Of a stretch of 64,000 nucleotides of DNA, positions 1-13,516 are shown one piece after another. Every line of letters begins with the position of its first letter. Within the stretch, counting starts at the first letter, position 1. The position numbers and the translations under genes are program-made. Origin of the DNA: Auanema rhodensis (lineage: Eukaryota > Nematoda > Chromadorea > Rhabditida > Rhabditidae); NCBI GenBank assembly GCA_964057225.1, contig OZ059900.1, forward strand, positions 10,674,501 to 10,738,500. The letters run 5' to 3'. Under the pieces are notes generated by a model. That model was given only the letters and a program-made list of their open reading frames with translations. It did not search any database and had not been told where the DNA came from.

Positions 1-959
1 GCCTCGTTTTCCCTTACTCTTTCTCAATCTTCTCAGTTCAATATATTCTTATTTTCCGCTCTCTTCAACTTTTTCTTTGTTTTGGTTTCTGGAAAGATAT
101 CTTGATATATGTTTTTATCCATTTGCTTCTAATCAACTAGTATAAAGCAATCTTAATTCATACATCGCATATATATATGTTCTTATTCGAATCTATTTAT
201 ACTAAATAATTGTGTAAATATGAGCAGATTGTTGAAAAATTCTATTTCAGATTGATTAATAAATTGAAATTAATATTTTTGGAATTCGTTTTTGCCAAAC
301 ATGTCTAAGTCAGCAAAACTAATTCGAATTCCCGAAGTTAATCAAATAAGCTGAAAAAAAAATATTAGAAAAAATTAATACTATGATTCCAAAATTCTAT
401 TGAAGAGTTTTTAAATTTAAATTTATTTTTTGAAAAACTTATTTCATTTTCAAAGACTGTTTAGACTCATCAGTATTATTATGTTGGATTGGCTTTATGT
501 TATACCGCAATGCTTCAAAGAGTTATATGTGGCTTCAGAAATATTACTAGAAATTATGATATTTTTACACACATACATTTTTTTTACAAATAATATATTA
601 TTTCGGAGTTGAAGATATGAGCAATGTTGAAGCTTTCAAAACTGCTTTCAAATTTTGCTGTAAATGTTAATTCCGTTTATTGGCCTCATTTACTCATCTT
701 ATTTATGAACTTTTGTTATATTTGGTTTTAACAATCTAATTACATAGTTTGGAAATTTTATTTTCCTTTTCTTGGAATTATAATCATGAAATATATATAT
801 ATTAGCATCATAAGTATTATTTAAAAAAAAGTAATAAACTTTAATTTTGAAACCAAATTTCTGAAACTATGCCTTTATTTGCAATACGATTTGAATATAT
901 TCTAAATAATTGTTCAATTCACTGTTTTCTCAATTCTCTTCTCTCTTTCTCTTTCTCTT

Positions 960-1004
<45 letters not shown>

Positions 1005-3709
1005 TTTTTCTCTCTCTATCAATCTTTCTCACTTTATCTCTATCATGCTTTCACTCCTTTACTCTCTTTTCTCTTTCTACACTTAGCGCACCGTTTTCTA
1101 ATTCTCTTTTTCTTTCATTTTCTCCTATTCTTAATATTGTCTCTGTTTGGTACCTACTAAAACTAGCTATCTGTCTTGCAATCTGTCTATCTATCATCCG
1201 TTTCTACTTTGTGCTATAAACTTGGCAAACATTTGAGTGCAATAGCATACATTCGAGATTTTTCAGACCTCACAGTCGATCAAAACGCCCACCACGTGAA
1301 CGAAATTAATTACGTCTATTTAGTCCAACGTTTTGATTTTGATACGTAGCATATTTGTTAAGCGACCTATAGTCGACGATCTGCGCAAAGACGTATGAGA
1401 AGTAATAGTTAAAGATGAAAAAATGAGAAAAGAAAGAAAACAGATAGAAGAATTGAAAAGAAGATTGTTAAGTCGTTTGTACTGTACTGCTTGTGAGATG
1501 CATCATCATTTTTAGTCTTTATCGGCAGTTACTATATCATCTTTTGTCATCACTCGTAGAATGACTATAGTGCTTGACGTAGTGTGGTTTTCAACCTCTT
1601 TTCGCCCAGCATTTCTTCGTCACAGGTTTTGTCATTTTTTCGGCTTCTCAGTGTATGAGTACCTGTATATTCTTCCTTCTTGGTATTTCTTTTTTGCTTT
1701 TTTTCTACTCCAGATTTTTTGTTGCATTCCACCTTTTTCTTCAAACTTCTGTCAGTATTTTAACTTTTCTCTCTACTCAGTTTTGGTTTTCTGATATAGC
1801 TGTCTTTATTAAGAATCCAATGCAGTATGCGCCATGCAATATATAAGATGTATTTTTTCTATTATCCTTTTTCACACCCTCTTTTCTCATCTGTTTCTGC
1901 CAAACTCGTCCATCTTTTTCACATGTGTTGTGCAAGAAACTTTATTGAACAGATCATATTCGCCATTCTTTCCAGAAAAAAGAAGAAAAAGACAGCCTTC
2001 TGATATATAGAATAGAAGAAAAGGCAAAGGACAACATATATGCTATGTGTACTGATCCATGTGGTCCGAATGGTTTTGCAATATCAAAAGATAAAAGCGT
2101 GAGCCGCTTTCGGCAGCAATCAAAAAACTACAGTTGTATGGCTATTGAAGCAGAACTAGCTGACATTTATTGTACATCCACTTTATACGCCTCATTAACG
2201 GCATATCTCATGGCGTTGTGGTCCTGATTGTTCTTATGATAACTTTGACAACCTTTGCCCGCGCGACAGGCTCATTACTATCAAGCTTAATCGAACAAGA
2301 ATAGGAAAGGGTGGGGGTGTGAAAAAATTGAGAAAGAGAAGGTTAAAGGAAATAAGAAAAATTGAGAGATAGAGAGCGAGATATGAAGAAAGAGCGAACG
2401 AGAGAGAGAAAGACAATGCAAAACAAAATGAAAGAGAGAAAGAAATAGAAAAAGTAAGAAGAGACGAGACAATTACAAACTGCAGGCTTTTTATTTCTAA
2501 AATTTGCGGAAGACATTAAAAGATATCTGGCAAATACAACATTACGCAACAATAACATGCTTTTACTATATTTTTGTTAATTTTTTTCTGTAAACATCTG
2601 ATATTACAAATGGATATTGCGTGGTAGCACAAAATCCATTAGATAAAATATCTTAAGCAATGTTTTAAAACATAGTCGGCAATATGGACATACTCAAAGC
2701 ATGTAATACACAAAACATCCCACGATCCTCCTCCGCATTATGATTTTGAAAGTTTTCGTAGATGAATTGTATCCATTAAAGTTTCTCAGATGACAGTGAT
2801 GCAATTTTACATTGCAGTTTTATTTCGTTTTTGTATTCGAATTAATTGATTCATAGCCGTCCACCCATCATCCTAATGGCATTGATCATTGTTACTGTAT
2901 GACATATACATTTCGTTGCCTCTTTTTCTTCTCTAATGCATATTCGATAATATTTCATTTTTTTCTTTTTTTCCACTTCTTCACACTTATAATATTTTTG
3001 TCTGGAACCGAACCTAATTACTATTTCATTCAAGAATCCAAAACTTTAGTTTTACGCCACGAAATTTCTTATTAATCCAAGCCTTTTTAAAGAAAATAAT
3101 ATTCTAATGAATTGAAAAATTCTTCAACATGTATAATTGTGCATACTTTTTCCGTAATTTTGTCTTTGACTACATTGTATTTTTCAAAAAAAATTTGTTA
3201 ACCTTGCTCCCTTTTTTCGGAATTCTCTATGACACTTTCTATGCATTTTGATAATATTAGATTGATTCATTTGTGTCTTTATTTTGTTTCTCTCTCCAGG
3301 TCTTCAACCTTATATCAACATATTCGTAATATTTTAAATACTTTATAGTCTTCCTCTTTAAAAACTAATCCTCTTTTCAAGCTTATTCTCAGATTAGTTT
3401 GTTAATCTATCATGCTATCATTTAATGTTTCGAACAATTTCTTCATCGCAATTTTGTATAGCATAAGTTTTTTGAAAAAAAATTAATAAAAGAAAATGCT
3501 TTACTATTGATAGAATAAACTTGTAGTATATGAGTACCACTAATAAGTGAAACATAGAATCAAATGAGCTTCTATTTTATATCCTAAAAAAACATTTCAT
3601 ATCATATAGCTGTATTTCTTATCACAAATTTTTTTAACCATTTCTAATTTTTCTTTGAAAATTTAACGTTTCTATATCGTAAATCAAATATTCGTTCTTC
3701 TTGCAGGTC
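1..3709. other. Non-coding or unassigned AT-rich region
   Basis: I see no convincing gene in this stretch. It is AT-rich with long pyrimidine tracts. Short open frames inside it (for example 869-1219 and 1561-1846) are products of T/C-rich low-complexity DNA. Two patches are less AT-rich, around 1240-1420 and 2040-2290, and could hold regulatory sequence or untranslated exons of the transporter gene that follows, because that gene's first coding exon is preceded by a splice acceptor. I could not link either patch to a product. Confidence 0.5.
930..1080. repeat. CT-rich low-complexity tract
   Basis: Runs of CTCTCT interrupted by TTT occupy this interval. It is a simple-sequence tract and it explains the serine/leucine/phenylalanine-rich open frame that crosses it. 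Confidence 0.9.
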
Positions 3710-6700
3710 ATGCCAAACAGACGGGAACAAGACGATGAATATGCACAAGATGGCAACTTACGGGATATGGAACCGGAATTAGGATTTTCGAATATGACTT
3801 TAGCACATTCAGGTATCTTTAAAATGATTATGAATGAAAAATAAAAATTGATTATGCATAATATTAATTATTCTTATGGAAACAAAAAATTACAAATGGA
3901 GAAAAAAAATTTTTACTCTTGAACGGAAGTTCAGAAAAACCTTTAATTACAAAAAATTTAAATCACCTCATTTACCTAAAATTTGCATAATTTTAAAATT
4001 ATCTAATTTTCAAGATAATTTTTTCGAAATATTTCTTCTCTGGCCTGAGATTGAATATTTGCACTTTGGTATCTCTTCTCATATTTTGAAAAGATTAGAA
4101 AATCTTCGATAAATTCATAATTTTGGTTTGGGACTATCAATCACATTAGTATTCTAAAGTACGTAAATTATATGAATTGCGTGCCCTGCTCTTCCTCTCG
4201 TGTTCAGTGGTGGGACCCTTATCACAATTAGCGTTGGAGGCAGATAACAATTTTCCGTTGTCTCTTTCATGTGAGTGTCACTGAATTTAAGCTGTCACTC
4301 TATCTTTATTTCTCTGTTTCTCTTCACATTTAAACGATCTTACCAACACATTACGCTCGGTTCTCATCTATAGCTTTCTGTCTCCATACACGCAGTTACT
4401 ATCCGCACCGCCGCAATCATTCTAGTGTCCGATTGCCACCCAGCTTAACCATAGACTTCACTCGTTTCACGGAATAGTTTCAAGCCTTCTCACCTCATAT
4501 GCAACATAAAAATGAGGCAACTATGAATATTATCAGATAGTTTAAAATAACTTTTTCCTAATCGTTTTTTTTGTTACTTTTCTTCGCTCATTCATCATTC
4601 TAGAAACGATTCGGCTTAAGATCCTGACATGATGACCTTGTAAACCCTGCATCTCCTTTTTAGAATTGAAGTCTTTTCATGTAATCTGTCATCTTCATTT
4701 TCACACCTTTTGGTTTAACAAACTACGAAAAGATCGTTGATTCTCCACATTCTATATTATCTATGTTGATGGCTATTTCTTTTATTTGAAGCTTTGCAGC
4801 TTACATTTTAATTTAAGGAATGGACGAAGTTGTTGATCAGATGTTACCAGTCGCTCCTGATGGTGGATATGGATGGGTTATTGTTTTCGCGGCATTTATG
4901 TCAAATTTGATTGTTGACGGTATCTGTAATGCATTTGGAGAATTAAAAGGAGCCTTCAAACAAAAATTCGGAGTATTGTCATAATGTTTTTCTCATTCAA
5001 GTTACTGAGTTATAGGCAAACGATGCTGTAACAGCTCTTATAGGATCTCTTTTGATTGGAGTTTATTTATTAGTTGGTATGCATTATCAGCTCTTAATGA
5101 CAGATACTAAACGTATTCTATTTTTTAAGGTCCTTTGGTTGGTGGCCTTGTTAATAAGTATGGTGCACGTAAAACTGTCATTCTTGGAGCAGTAATCGGT
5201 GGAACCGGCCTACTACTATCTGCAGCCGCACCAAATATTTCCATTTTCTTAATATTATATGGAGTAGTTGGTGGTATCGGATTTGGAATGATTTATCTTC
5301 CAGCCATTGTTATTGTCGGTTTTTATTTCGAAAGCAAAAGGTATGTTATGAGAGAAAATAAGTAAAAAATCTTCAAACAACATGAAGAATCAATTCTCCA
5401 ACAACGCAATAAAAATCTTGCTTACAGCTAAATTTTTATCCAAAAAAAGTTAAAAATGTGAACTTTTTAGAGCTGTCGCTACTGGTGTTGCAGTCGCAGG
5501 TTCAGGTGTAGGAACTATTGTTATACCTATGTTATCTGAGTATTGCTTAAAAGGTATGGAGAATTTTAATTGATAAGAGTAAAAGCCTCGAAAAGGTTAT
5601 CTATATCAATTCTTAATACAAACACTGATATTTGCAGAATTTGGATTGGTCAAAACTTTGTTCACTCTCGCTGCTCTTCTTTTCTCCTGTGCTCTGTATG
5701 GAATACTCTACCGACCATTAACTACTGAAACACCAACTGATAAGGATGTTGAAATGAATTTATTGAAGAATGAAGAGGTCAGTGATTAAATATACAAAAA
5801 AAATGAAAAAGGTTTAAGCAAACGTTAATTTTTTCCAAGTTAGAGTCTGTTACAATATAAATAGAAATAAATTTAGGATAAACTTGATGCTATATCTGCT
5901 CAATCACCAAAAGGAGATGATGGACGTTCCAGGTTGCATACATTTTTTTCTTTACATTAAGCATTAAACTTTATAGCCGTAATGGAAGCACTTCACAACG
6001 TAAACCTACTCTCACCAGGTAATACGCCACGTTTTTAATCTGTAAAAACAATAGTATTTTAAGCCTTCCCATGGGAGCAATTTCTTCCACAGCATTGAAC
6101 ACATCAAGATGCAATTTAGAAGGAAATGCTTTTAGTCGTGTTTCTGCCAAAAATTTGGCTCAATCCATGAGTGGTCTTAATCAGTCCAATTTGAGCATCG
6201 CTCTGAGCGTATGAACCAATAGCTTATTTTAACGACATTGAGAAACATGTTTAGGGGGTTGATCCACAGGAGTTCTCCAGACCATTGAACCGATCCGACA
6301 TTTTCTTTACCGGTTCTATTAAAAACTTAAAGGAGTTTAAGCAAGAAGGATCCAATCTTCAACAATATCGTGCTTCCGTGCTCTCTATTCCTCGTTCAAC
6401 TCTCGCTGCGGGGCTAGGAAGTGGAGATTTGCATCCAGGAGATCAAGAAGATTACGACGATGGGTGAGTTAATATATGTTTTTTTTTTTCGAATTAAGCA
6501 ACCAATACAGGAACTCAAAATAATCAAGAATCATGTTTTGTTTTAGAAAATGTAAATGTCTGCCTCTTTCTGTCCGCAATACTTTCAATGAAATGATTGA
6601 TTTGGAAATGCTCAAGGAGCCTATTATGATCTGTTTATGCTTATCTAATCTGTTGGGAATGATGGGTTTCTACATTCCTATTCTTTTCATGAAAGATTTG

Positions 6701-9012
6701 GCTAACGCTGCTGGAGTTTCTGCCGAATTGAGCAAATTCCTCATTCCCTTATTTGGAGTGACCAACACCGTTGGTATGTTTTTGTAATGTGAAAAATCAC
6801 TTATTTGAGTGACTAACACTGTTGGTAAAAAATTGTTATAACTATTAACGTTATAGGCAGGGTTGTCTTTGGATGGGTGGCTGATCAAGGATATATGAGC
6901 GCTTTGAACATCAACAATTTATCTCTCTTGAGTTGTGGAGTTCTGACTATTATTTCTCCATTACTTACTTCTTTTAATCAACTCATGGTTTACTCCGCTG
7001 TTTTTGGATTTATCATTTGTAGAGAAATTTCACATGTGTACAAATAAGCAAACATTTTTCAGCCGCTTACATTAGTTTAACATCTATTGTTTTGACTGAT
7101 CTGTTGGGATTAGACAGATTAACCAATTCCTTTGGAATTCTTGTTGTAGCCAGAGGTATTGCATCTCTTGCTGGTGCACCTTTTGCTGGTATGTTAAGCA
7201 AAATCAAATATTTTCTTGTCAATGCAAATTTTTTTAGGTGTTGTTTATGAAATGACTAATTCTTATCCTGCCGCTTTTGCTTTCGCTGGAGTTCTCATTA
7301 TTCTTTCTGGAATCATCTCATGCTTAGTACCATGCGTATCTAAGAAAGGAAAGAATAAGCAAGGAGTATCAGGTATGAGTGAAATTCAGAATTAATACCA
7401 AATGAAGTTAATAATAGAGAAGGAGTCGAAAATGTGTCAAATAGTTTATTAATATATTCTCTTCAACAAAAAAACGCATTTTGTTTCCAGCTGCGCAGCA
7501 ACACTATTACTTCGCCATTCCTTTAAATATAATTTTTATTTCAAGCAAAACTAAATATTGAAAGCGCTGCTAAATTCTTATATTATAAAACATCTAAAAA
7601 TATTCACAGCTGGTTTTATATTCAAAAGTTAAGAGAGAAAGTTTATTCAGGAAAAAAACAAAAAAGTGAAGATGAATTATCTGGCAAACTCTCCGTCGTA
7701 TCTGAACGCTCGGAAGAGAATTTAACCGATTATCAGCGCACTTTACAAAGCTTACGTCAACAAAGCGCATTATTAAAAGGTAGACTCGGTGGATGTGTCG
7801 TGTTTGTGCATGAGCCTTTATGCTATGTTAGTAGTTTTATTCTAGCTGTTTCTCTTTTTTATTTCTGCTTGTTTACGTGAATAGTTATAGTTATGATTTA
7901 CTTTCTGTTTATAATGTATTACGATAATGCAGTATAGACAGCTATCATTTTGCGCAGAGATTTAAAACACAAAATATGAAATTATAATGTATGCATTTCA
8001 TCACATTCTGTTTCATATTATGTATATATCGAATTCTTACATACATATCTGTGGTTATGTTATAATTCCAGAAATCACGTTCTATTTCCAAATTTACTTC
8101 GCCTCACTACTTTTCATTTAAATGCTCTATTTGACATAATTGAGCATAATTTGCGGGTCATTTGAGAAAAAGTTATAAAAAAGTGCAAGATTCAACAAAA
8201 TTCATTTTGTTCAAAACAGCCTACTCTTGTTGGGATTTTCCCCTTCTTTCAGTTTTTTTATAATGCTTTAGGCAGATAACTTTTAGCTTTCTCTGCCTTT
8301 GCGGCTAAATTCTTACTTCCGATATCATTTTCCGGTCCTCGATGTCCTAATGATATTCGTTTAAGCTGGCTGTCTTGACTTTTTTATTTGCTCCTCGGAA
8401 AAAAGATTTCTGTCAAAGCAATTCAATTTCTTTCTATGTTGGAAAACTTGTGTTGCATGGCATCTCAAGGGACTTCTTTCTAAACAAATTTCTCAGTGCT
8501 TCACGTATAGCTTCAAAATAAAAATTTAATATTCCGATTTCAAAGTTTGAACAATGGAACATAGCTTTGTGATACAAATTTTATTCCTATAATTTTTGCC
8601 AAAACTGAGAGTTTTAGTAATTTGTTGGAGATTACTTACATTTGTAGTTCACGTAATCTTTTGCCATTTTATTCTTTTCAACTTTCATATTTGTTCACAT
8701 GAACAAAGGCAATGATTATGATCTTCAGTTAATGAAACGTTTAGTTGCAGTTGAATTTCAAGACTAAACTTGTTTTAAAAAATATAAGCGATTGGTAAAA
8801 TTAGAATAGATTGTGGTGTGCTTCCCTGCAACCAGTGAAACTTAAATATATTTTATTTTTTTATTCTCATTACAATATACATATATATATATATGTGTGT
8901 GTATGTGTGTATATATAGAATATATTTTTCAGAAATTGAAAAGCAGAAAAATAGCGATGGCAAATTGTTGGAAAAAACTGATGATCATCAGGCAGAGAAA
9001 TCTGAAAACTAA
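3710..9012 (+). CDS. Monocarboxylate transporter-like protein (SLC16/MFS)
   Basis: Predicted 12-TM proton-linked transporter of the plasma membrane, exporting or importing a small monocarboxylate; the substrate is not readable from sequence. Sixteen phase-consistent exons: 3710-3812, 4818-4972, 5016-5076, 5130-5340, 5471-5553, 5638-5777, 5877-5932, 5977-6018, 6064-6208, 6255-6463, 6547-6773, 6857-7018, 7063-7188, 7238-7372, 7651-7779, 8933-9012, giving 687 aa. The SLC16 signature DGGYGW is at residues 49-54 at the start of TM1. A 'NKYGARK' loop follows TM2. A long polar loop (about residues 229-410) separates TM1-6 from TM7-12, as in the family. The ATG lies 4 bases after a TTCTTGCAG acceptor at 3706, so an upstream 5' exon or trans-spliced leader is likely; ATG 4820 would be an alternative start. 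AATAAA occurs at 9011. The final two exons encode a charged cytosolic tail and are the least certain part. Confidence 0.85.
6749..6828 (+). repeat. Imperfect tandem copy of an exon end and donor site
   Basis: The last bases of transporter exon 11 plus its donor (6749-6776) recur, with a few changes, 52 bp downstream inside the intron (6801-6828), including a second GTTGGTA donor. The second copy has lost one G and would introduce a stop if spliced as exon. Confidence 0.75.
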
Positions 9013-11122
9013 TAAAATTATATGATTACAGATTGCTATTTTTTAAAAATATTGTTTTTATTCCAGTTTAATTATATATTATTTTAGTTCAATTTTTTTT
9101 TCAATTGAAAAAAAAACTCGCTCTTGTTTCCTTTACTCCATCATTCTCACATTTTTCGCAATAGCTTAGGTATTTCTCACCGTTTAAAGCAGAATATCAT
9201 TAAATAGTTTGGAAAATGAGAAAGGTATCCGCGTATTCGGAACGGGTGAGACCTACTTCAACTGTACTATCTGTTCTACCGATTGTGTTTTGTTTTCTGT
9301 TTTATAGCCTTCTTTATCTTCCATACGAACCTTTCTCTTCATCTTTCTCTCTGTTTTTTGTTCTCTTACTCCTTTTCTAAGATGATATTTTTTTGTGAAA
9401 CTGATCACTATGTGACATGCCATTTGTTTTCTATAGCTTTTTATCATGTTTTTTTTTTAGTTTTCACTGCATTAGTTGTCGCTGATAGTTAAACAAAATA
9501 AATTTTCGTTTTCACTGTGATATAAATACTAAGGGCAGAGCACATATTATTTGGAAATAGTGAGTATAATACATATTCTTTAGAAATAGGCAGTTTATAT
9601 CAAAGTCCTTCAAGACAAATGCACACTTTCAAAGTTTTAATATAGGAATTGTGCAAGTTTTATAGCTCTTTGTCAACAATCAAGCTGAGTGCCAAAAAAA
9701 TGGAGGGAAAGCTTTAAATGAACTTTCTCTTCATTGCATTCATATTCTTAAATAAGCATGCACACATTCATACTTACATAGACATATATATGTATACACT
9801 CATGTAAGTAGACTTTTACATTCCAACCTAAAAAGTTTGAGTAGAATGCATTCTACATTGAAGCGTCATGAGTGAGTGGCGGTTTGTTGAGATGAAAAAA
9901 TTGAGTTGGTCAGCAAACGCTGAACCAGCAGCAACTCTATAAGGCAAAGAACGAGTAAGAAAGCAAAATGAGCTAAAAGAGCACAAAATGCGGTTCCTGA
10001 ACTCAGATCATTGAGCATCCGAGGGGGAGCAGGAAAGCCGTCATTCTTGACACTGCTGACGTTATAAAACAAGAACTATAGGTTGGTCTTTGTCGTTGGC
10101 GCCTTGATCTAGTAATCAGTTGCAGCTCAATCATCTTGCCGTTCTTATTTTCTGTCTTTTTTGGAGATAGCCAACGTTGTTGCCGCAGTTTTCGTGAAAG
10201 TCGCCATTGGAATAAGCTAGAAAAGTGTAGAGAAGTGTAGCGAGTAGAGAGCCAATCATGAGCACAATTGTTCTCACTTCTGTTCCCCTTCATTGCATTA
10301 GGCCATAGCTGAATGCAGCAATTATCCACTCCTTTCAGATGATTTCGTTTGGAAAAGATCTTCTTTTCGTTCAGGAAACACGGAGAAGAAGAAGCATTGC
10401 ATGGGGCATGCCTTTAGCAAATTGTCTCCATTTTCTGCCGGCATGCTTTATCTGTTTTCTCATTCATTTCACAATCTTTCCCAGTTTCTGCATCTATTTC
10501 AAAAATTCTTTTCATTTCACCATTTTAAGCTCTTCTCTTATCTTTGTATCTATTTCTAAATATCCTTTCTTTGTTCAGCAACCACTTTGTTTCGGTTTTT
10601 TCTTCATCTCAGTTTTCCTCAATTCTTCGCAACATTTAGTATCTTCGTGTTCTTTTAAATTTTACTTCCACTCTCGTTATTCTTTCAATTATACATTAAA
10701 ATCTCTCTTTTTTACATTGAAACCTCATTTCTGAACCTTCAATCCATTTCTACTTTAATTCTCTGTGCTCAATGTTTTTTCTTTGTCCCCTCTTTTCATC
10801 ATCTTCTTTTGTTGCGTCATGTATTCATTTTTGCTTTTTTCCAAGCAACCCTCTCGGTATCATTCATCAGTTTACGATCAAAATTTTTCAATTATTTTTT
10901 TAGAGTTTTGTTAGTCATAAAGTTTGCAATCTATTAAATTGTCTAAACTTAAAAATAAGCTTTCTATAACTTGCATATATTATACATGAAAGTTAAAAAA
11001 CTGCCTGTATTCCTTAACGATACTTCAATGACGTAATCTTCGTCTCTTATAATTTTTTAAACTGTCTTATTTCAGCTTTATCCTTTTTTATATATTCTAG
11101 TCATGATTCTTTTTTTCTCCCA

Positions 11123-11124
<2 letters not shown>

Positions 11125-11154
<30 letters not shown>
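11125..11154. repeat. (CT)n microsatellite
   Basis: Uninterrupted CT dinucleotide run. Confidence 0.95.
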
Positions 11155-11159
<5 letters not shown>

Positions 11160-13470
11160 CTCCTCCTTGTCATTCACTTTCTTTTTCTTTTTCACTACTT
11201 CATGCATTCCATCTATATCTTTCTCTAATTCTATTCTTTTACGCCTTCTCTTCCTCTTTCATTCTCATAACTTGTTCTTTCATCGCTGCAGGATAATTTT
11301 GCGTTCTCTATCTCCTTTTTCTTCGTATCACTCTCATCACACTTATTTATCTCTCACTTCTCTTTCTTGCTGCTCTACTCTCTCAAGTGCTCATAATCTC
11401 TCTAACTCTTTATGTGCCATTTTCTTTTTCCTTTTCTCTGCATTCTAACATTTTTGTGCTCCTCCTGTTCAATTAATCTATAATATTGAAATTTATGAAG
11501 CATAGTAGCCATTACCACTGTTTTTTTAAATCTTTCTCTTGACTATCTGCATATACACCACAGCAATTGAATTCTCTATTCACAATTGCATTTCTACGCT
11601 CGCTTCATCTCTATCTTCTTACTGCTTCAATTACATACGCTTTGGCAATTCCAATTATATTAGTTCCGCGAAAGAGTGCTTTTTGCACTCAATCTTGAGT
11701 CTGTCCACTGCCATCTGCCTATATGTTGTGCATTTTTATTCATGTAGGGTATATTCGTTTCAACTTGTTTTTTTATTAATTCATAAAAAAGTTAATATGT
11801 CATAATGCATTGCCACTAAAGCTCAATTTTTTTACTACATTTTTACATTCAAAGCTATGAAAATATGAAAAGAAATACGAATATACTTGACCTCTCTTCG
11901 CTTCAGTTCTCATTACGTCACATAATAGAATGCAAAACAAAAAGAAAAAAGCTGAAAATACTCATTCTCATGGTAACAATTTATTTTTAATTTTATTAAA
12001 TTATTATCTTTTCTGATAAAAATGTGTAAAAGAGCTTAGCACAGTTAGGTTTTCCTGCCTAATCCCAGAGAATCAGTTGTGATTTTATCTCATTTTTCGT
12101 AATTCAAATCGAAAAAAGAGGCGTTTGAAACAACAGAGATGAAAACAAGCGTTGATTTTTTCTTTCCTTTTTATTCGTAATATAAATATTTGTCATTCCA
12201 TTTTGAGCTTAAATTGATAATACAACCCGTAAATTAAAATATTTATATCCGCGTACTTCTTTTAAATAGCAATTTTTTATACATCAATTTTTATGTGAAA
12301 TAGAGAGCTATGTTGAGAGGAATCGTGATATTCAAGGAAGAGAGAAATCTGAATAGATAGAAAGAAAGTGGCAGAGTGACGGAGGTATAACTAGAAATAG
12401 GAAATGCTTTATAATCTTTCTTTTTTCCTCTCACCTATCATTACATATTTTAAGAGCTAAGTAGTTAGCTAATCGATTTTATGATTATGCTTCTCCTCTT
12501 ACATCATCATTCTCATGCACATCATCGTCATCTTTTTTCATCTTCGGCTTTATTTTTTATACGTTTGCTTCGTTTTCTTTTTTTCTTATACATATATTCA
12601 TTGCTCTCGATTTTCTTAATAATCCAAAACCACCATCGTTATAATAACTCGTTTTCGTTTAAAGCATGTAATCCCATTTCCGCTTAACAAGATAACAGCT
12701 TATTAAATATTTCTCTTAATACTAAATATTTCTAGCGAGCAGCTTCATTTCTCACTGATGCCTAACGAGCCTTTCAAAGAATATTTTTTTTGTGTTCAAT
12801 GATAAAAATCATATTTTCGGCCTATTACAGCTTTAGCTTTTTCTTTCATTTCGGCCATCATCTCTAAATCTCTCTGATCTCTTTCTTTTTTCTTTCAACC
12901 TATTTTTCTCACACTATCTATGCCTCCTTTCTCTCTTGTACTCTCGTTACCTCATTTCCCCTTCAGTCGCTTTTTTTTCGTTTGTGTAGTGTTAAAAACG
13001 TTTTCAGCACAAAAACTTATAAAAAGAATACTACAACGAAAACGAAAACTAGTGCGAAGCTAAGAACAGCTCTAAACGAACAGCGCTGGCTTCTGGTTTC
13101 AATCATAGATACACAAGTAGAATTGAATACAGAAAACCTGGGGTTCATGTTCTTGTTGCTCTGTCTCGATGTCTAGCTCGTCTTCATTAACTTGTTTTTA
13201 TTCTCTTATTTTTCTTTTTTTCTTGCTTTTCATACTAGAACAACAGAAATAATTTTTTTCTTTTTTTTTGTTGCAATTTTGCTGTTTGCTCGCTTGTGGA
13301 TAAAACTTTGTCTCTGAAGCCATTAAAACATTTTTCCAGCTGAATATATTTAAATATGAACTTAATACTCCCACCTCAATTTCTATATCTATATGTATGA
13401 GTAGTGAGTATGATGCAGCTGTGCTTTCGTCAAGAAAATGTATATTATTTTTAAAAGTATAGCGATAGGA

Positions 13471-13471
<1 letters not shown>

Positions 13472-13509
<38 letters not shown>
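13472..13509. repeat. (TA)n microsatellite
   Basis: Uninterrupted TA dinucleotide run of about 38 bp. Confidence 0.95.

Positions 13510-13516
<7 letters not shown>

Noticed and set aside
869-1219. 116-codon Ser/Leu-rich frame
   Set aside because: Produced by the CT-rich low-complexity tract; no exon context.
10003-10329. 108-codon - strand frame in a less AT-rich patch
   Set aside because: No domain, no splice partners, mixed composition; the patch may be regulatory instead.
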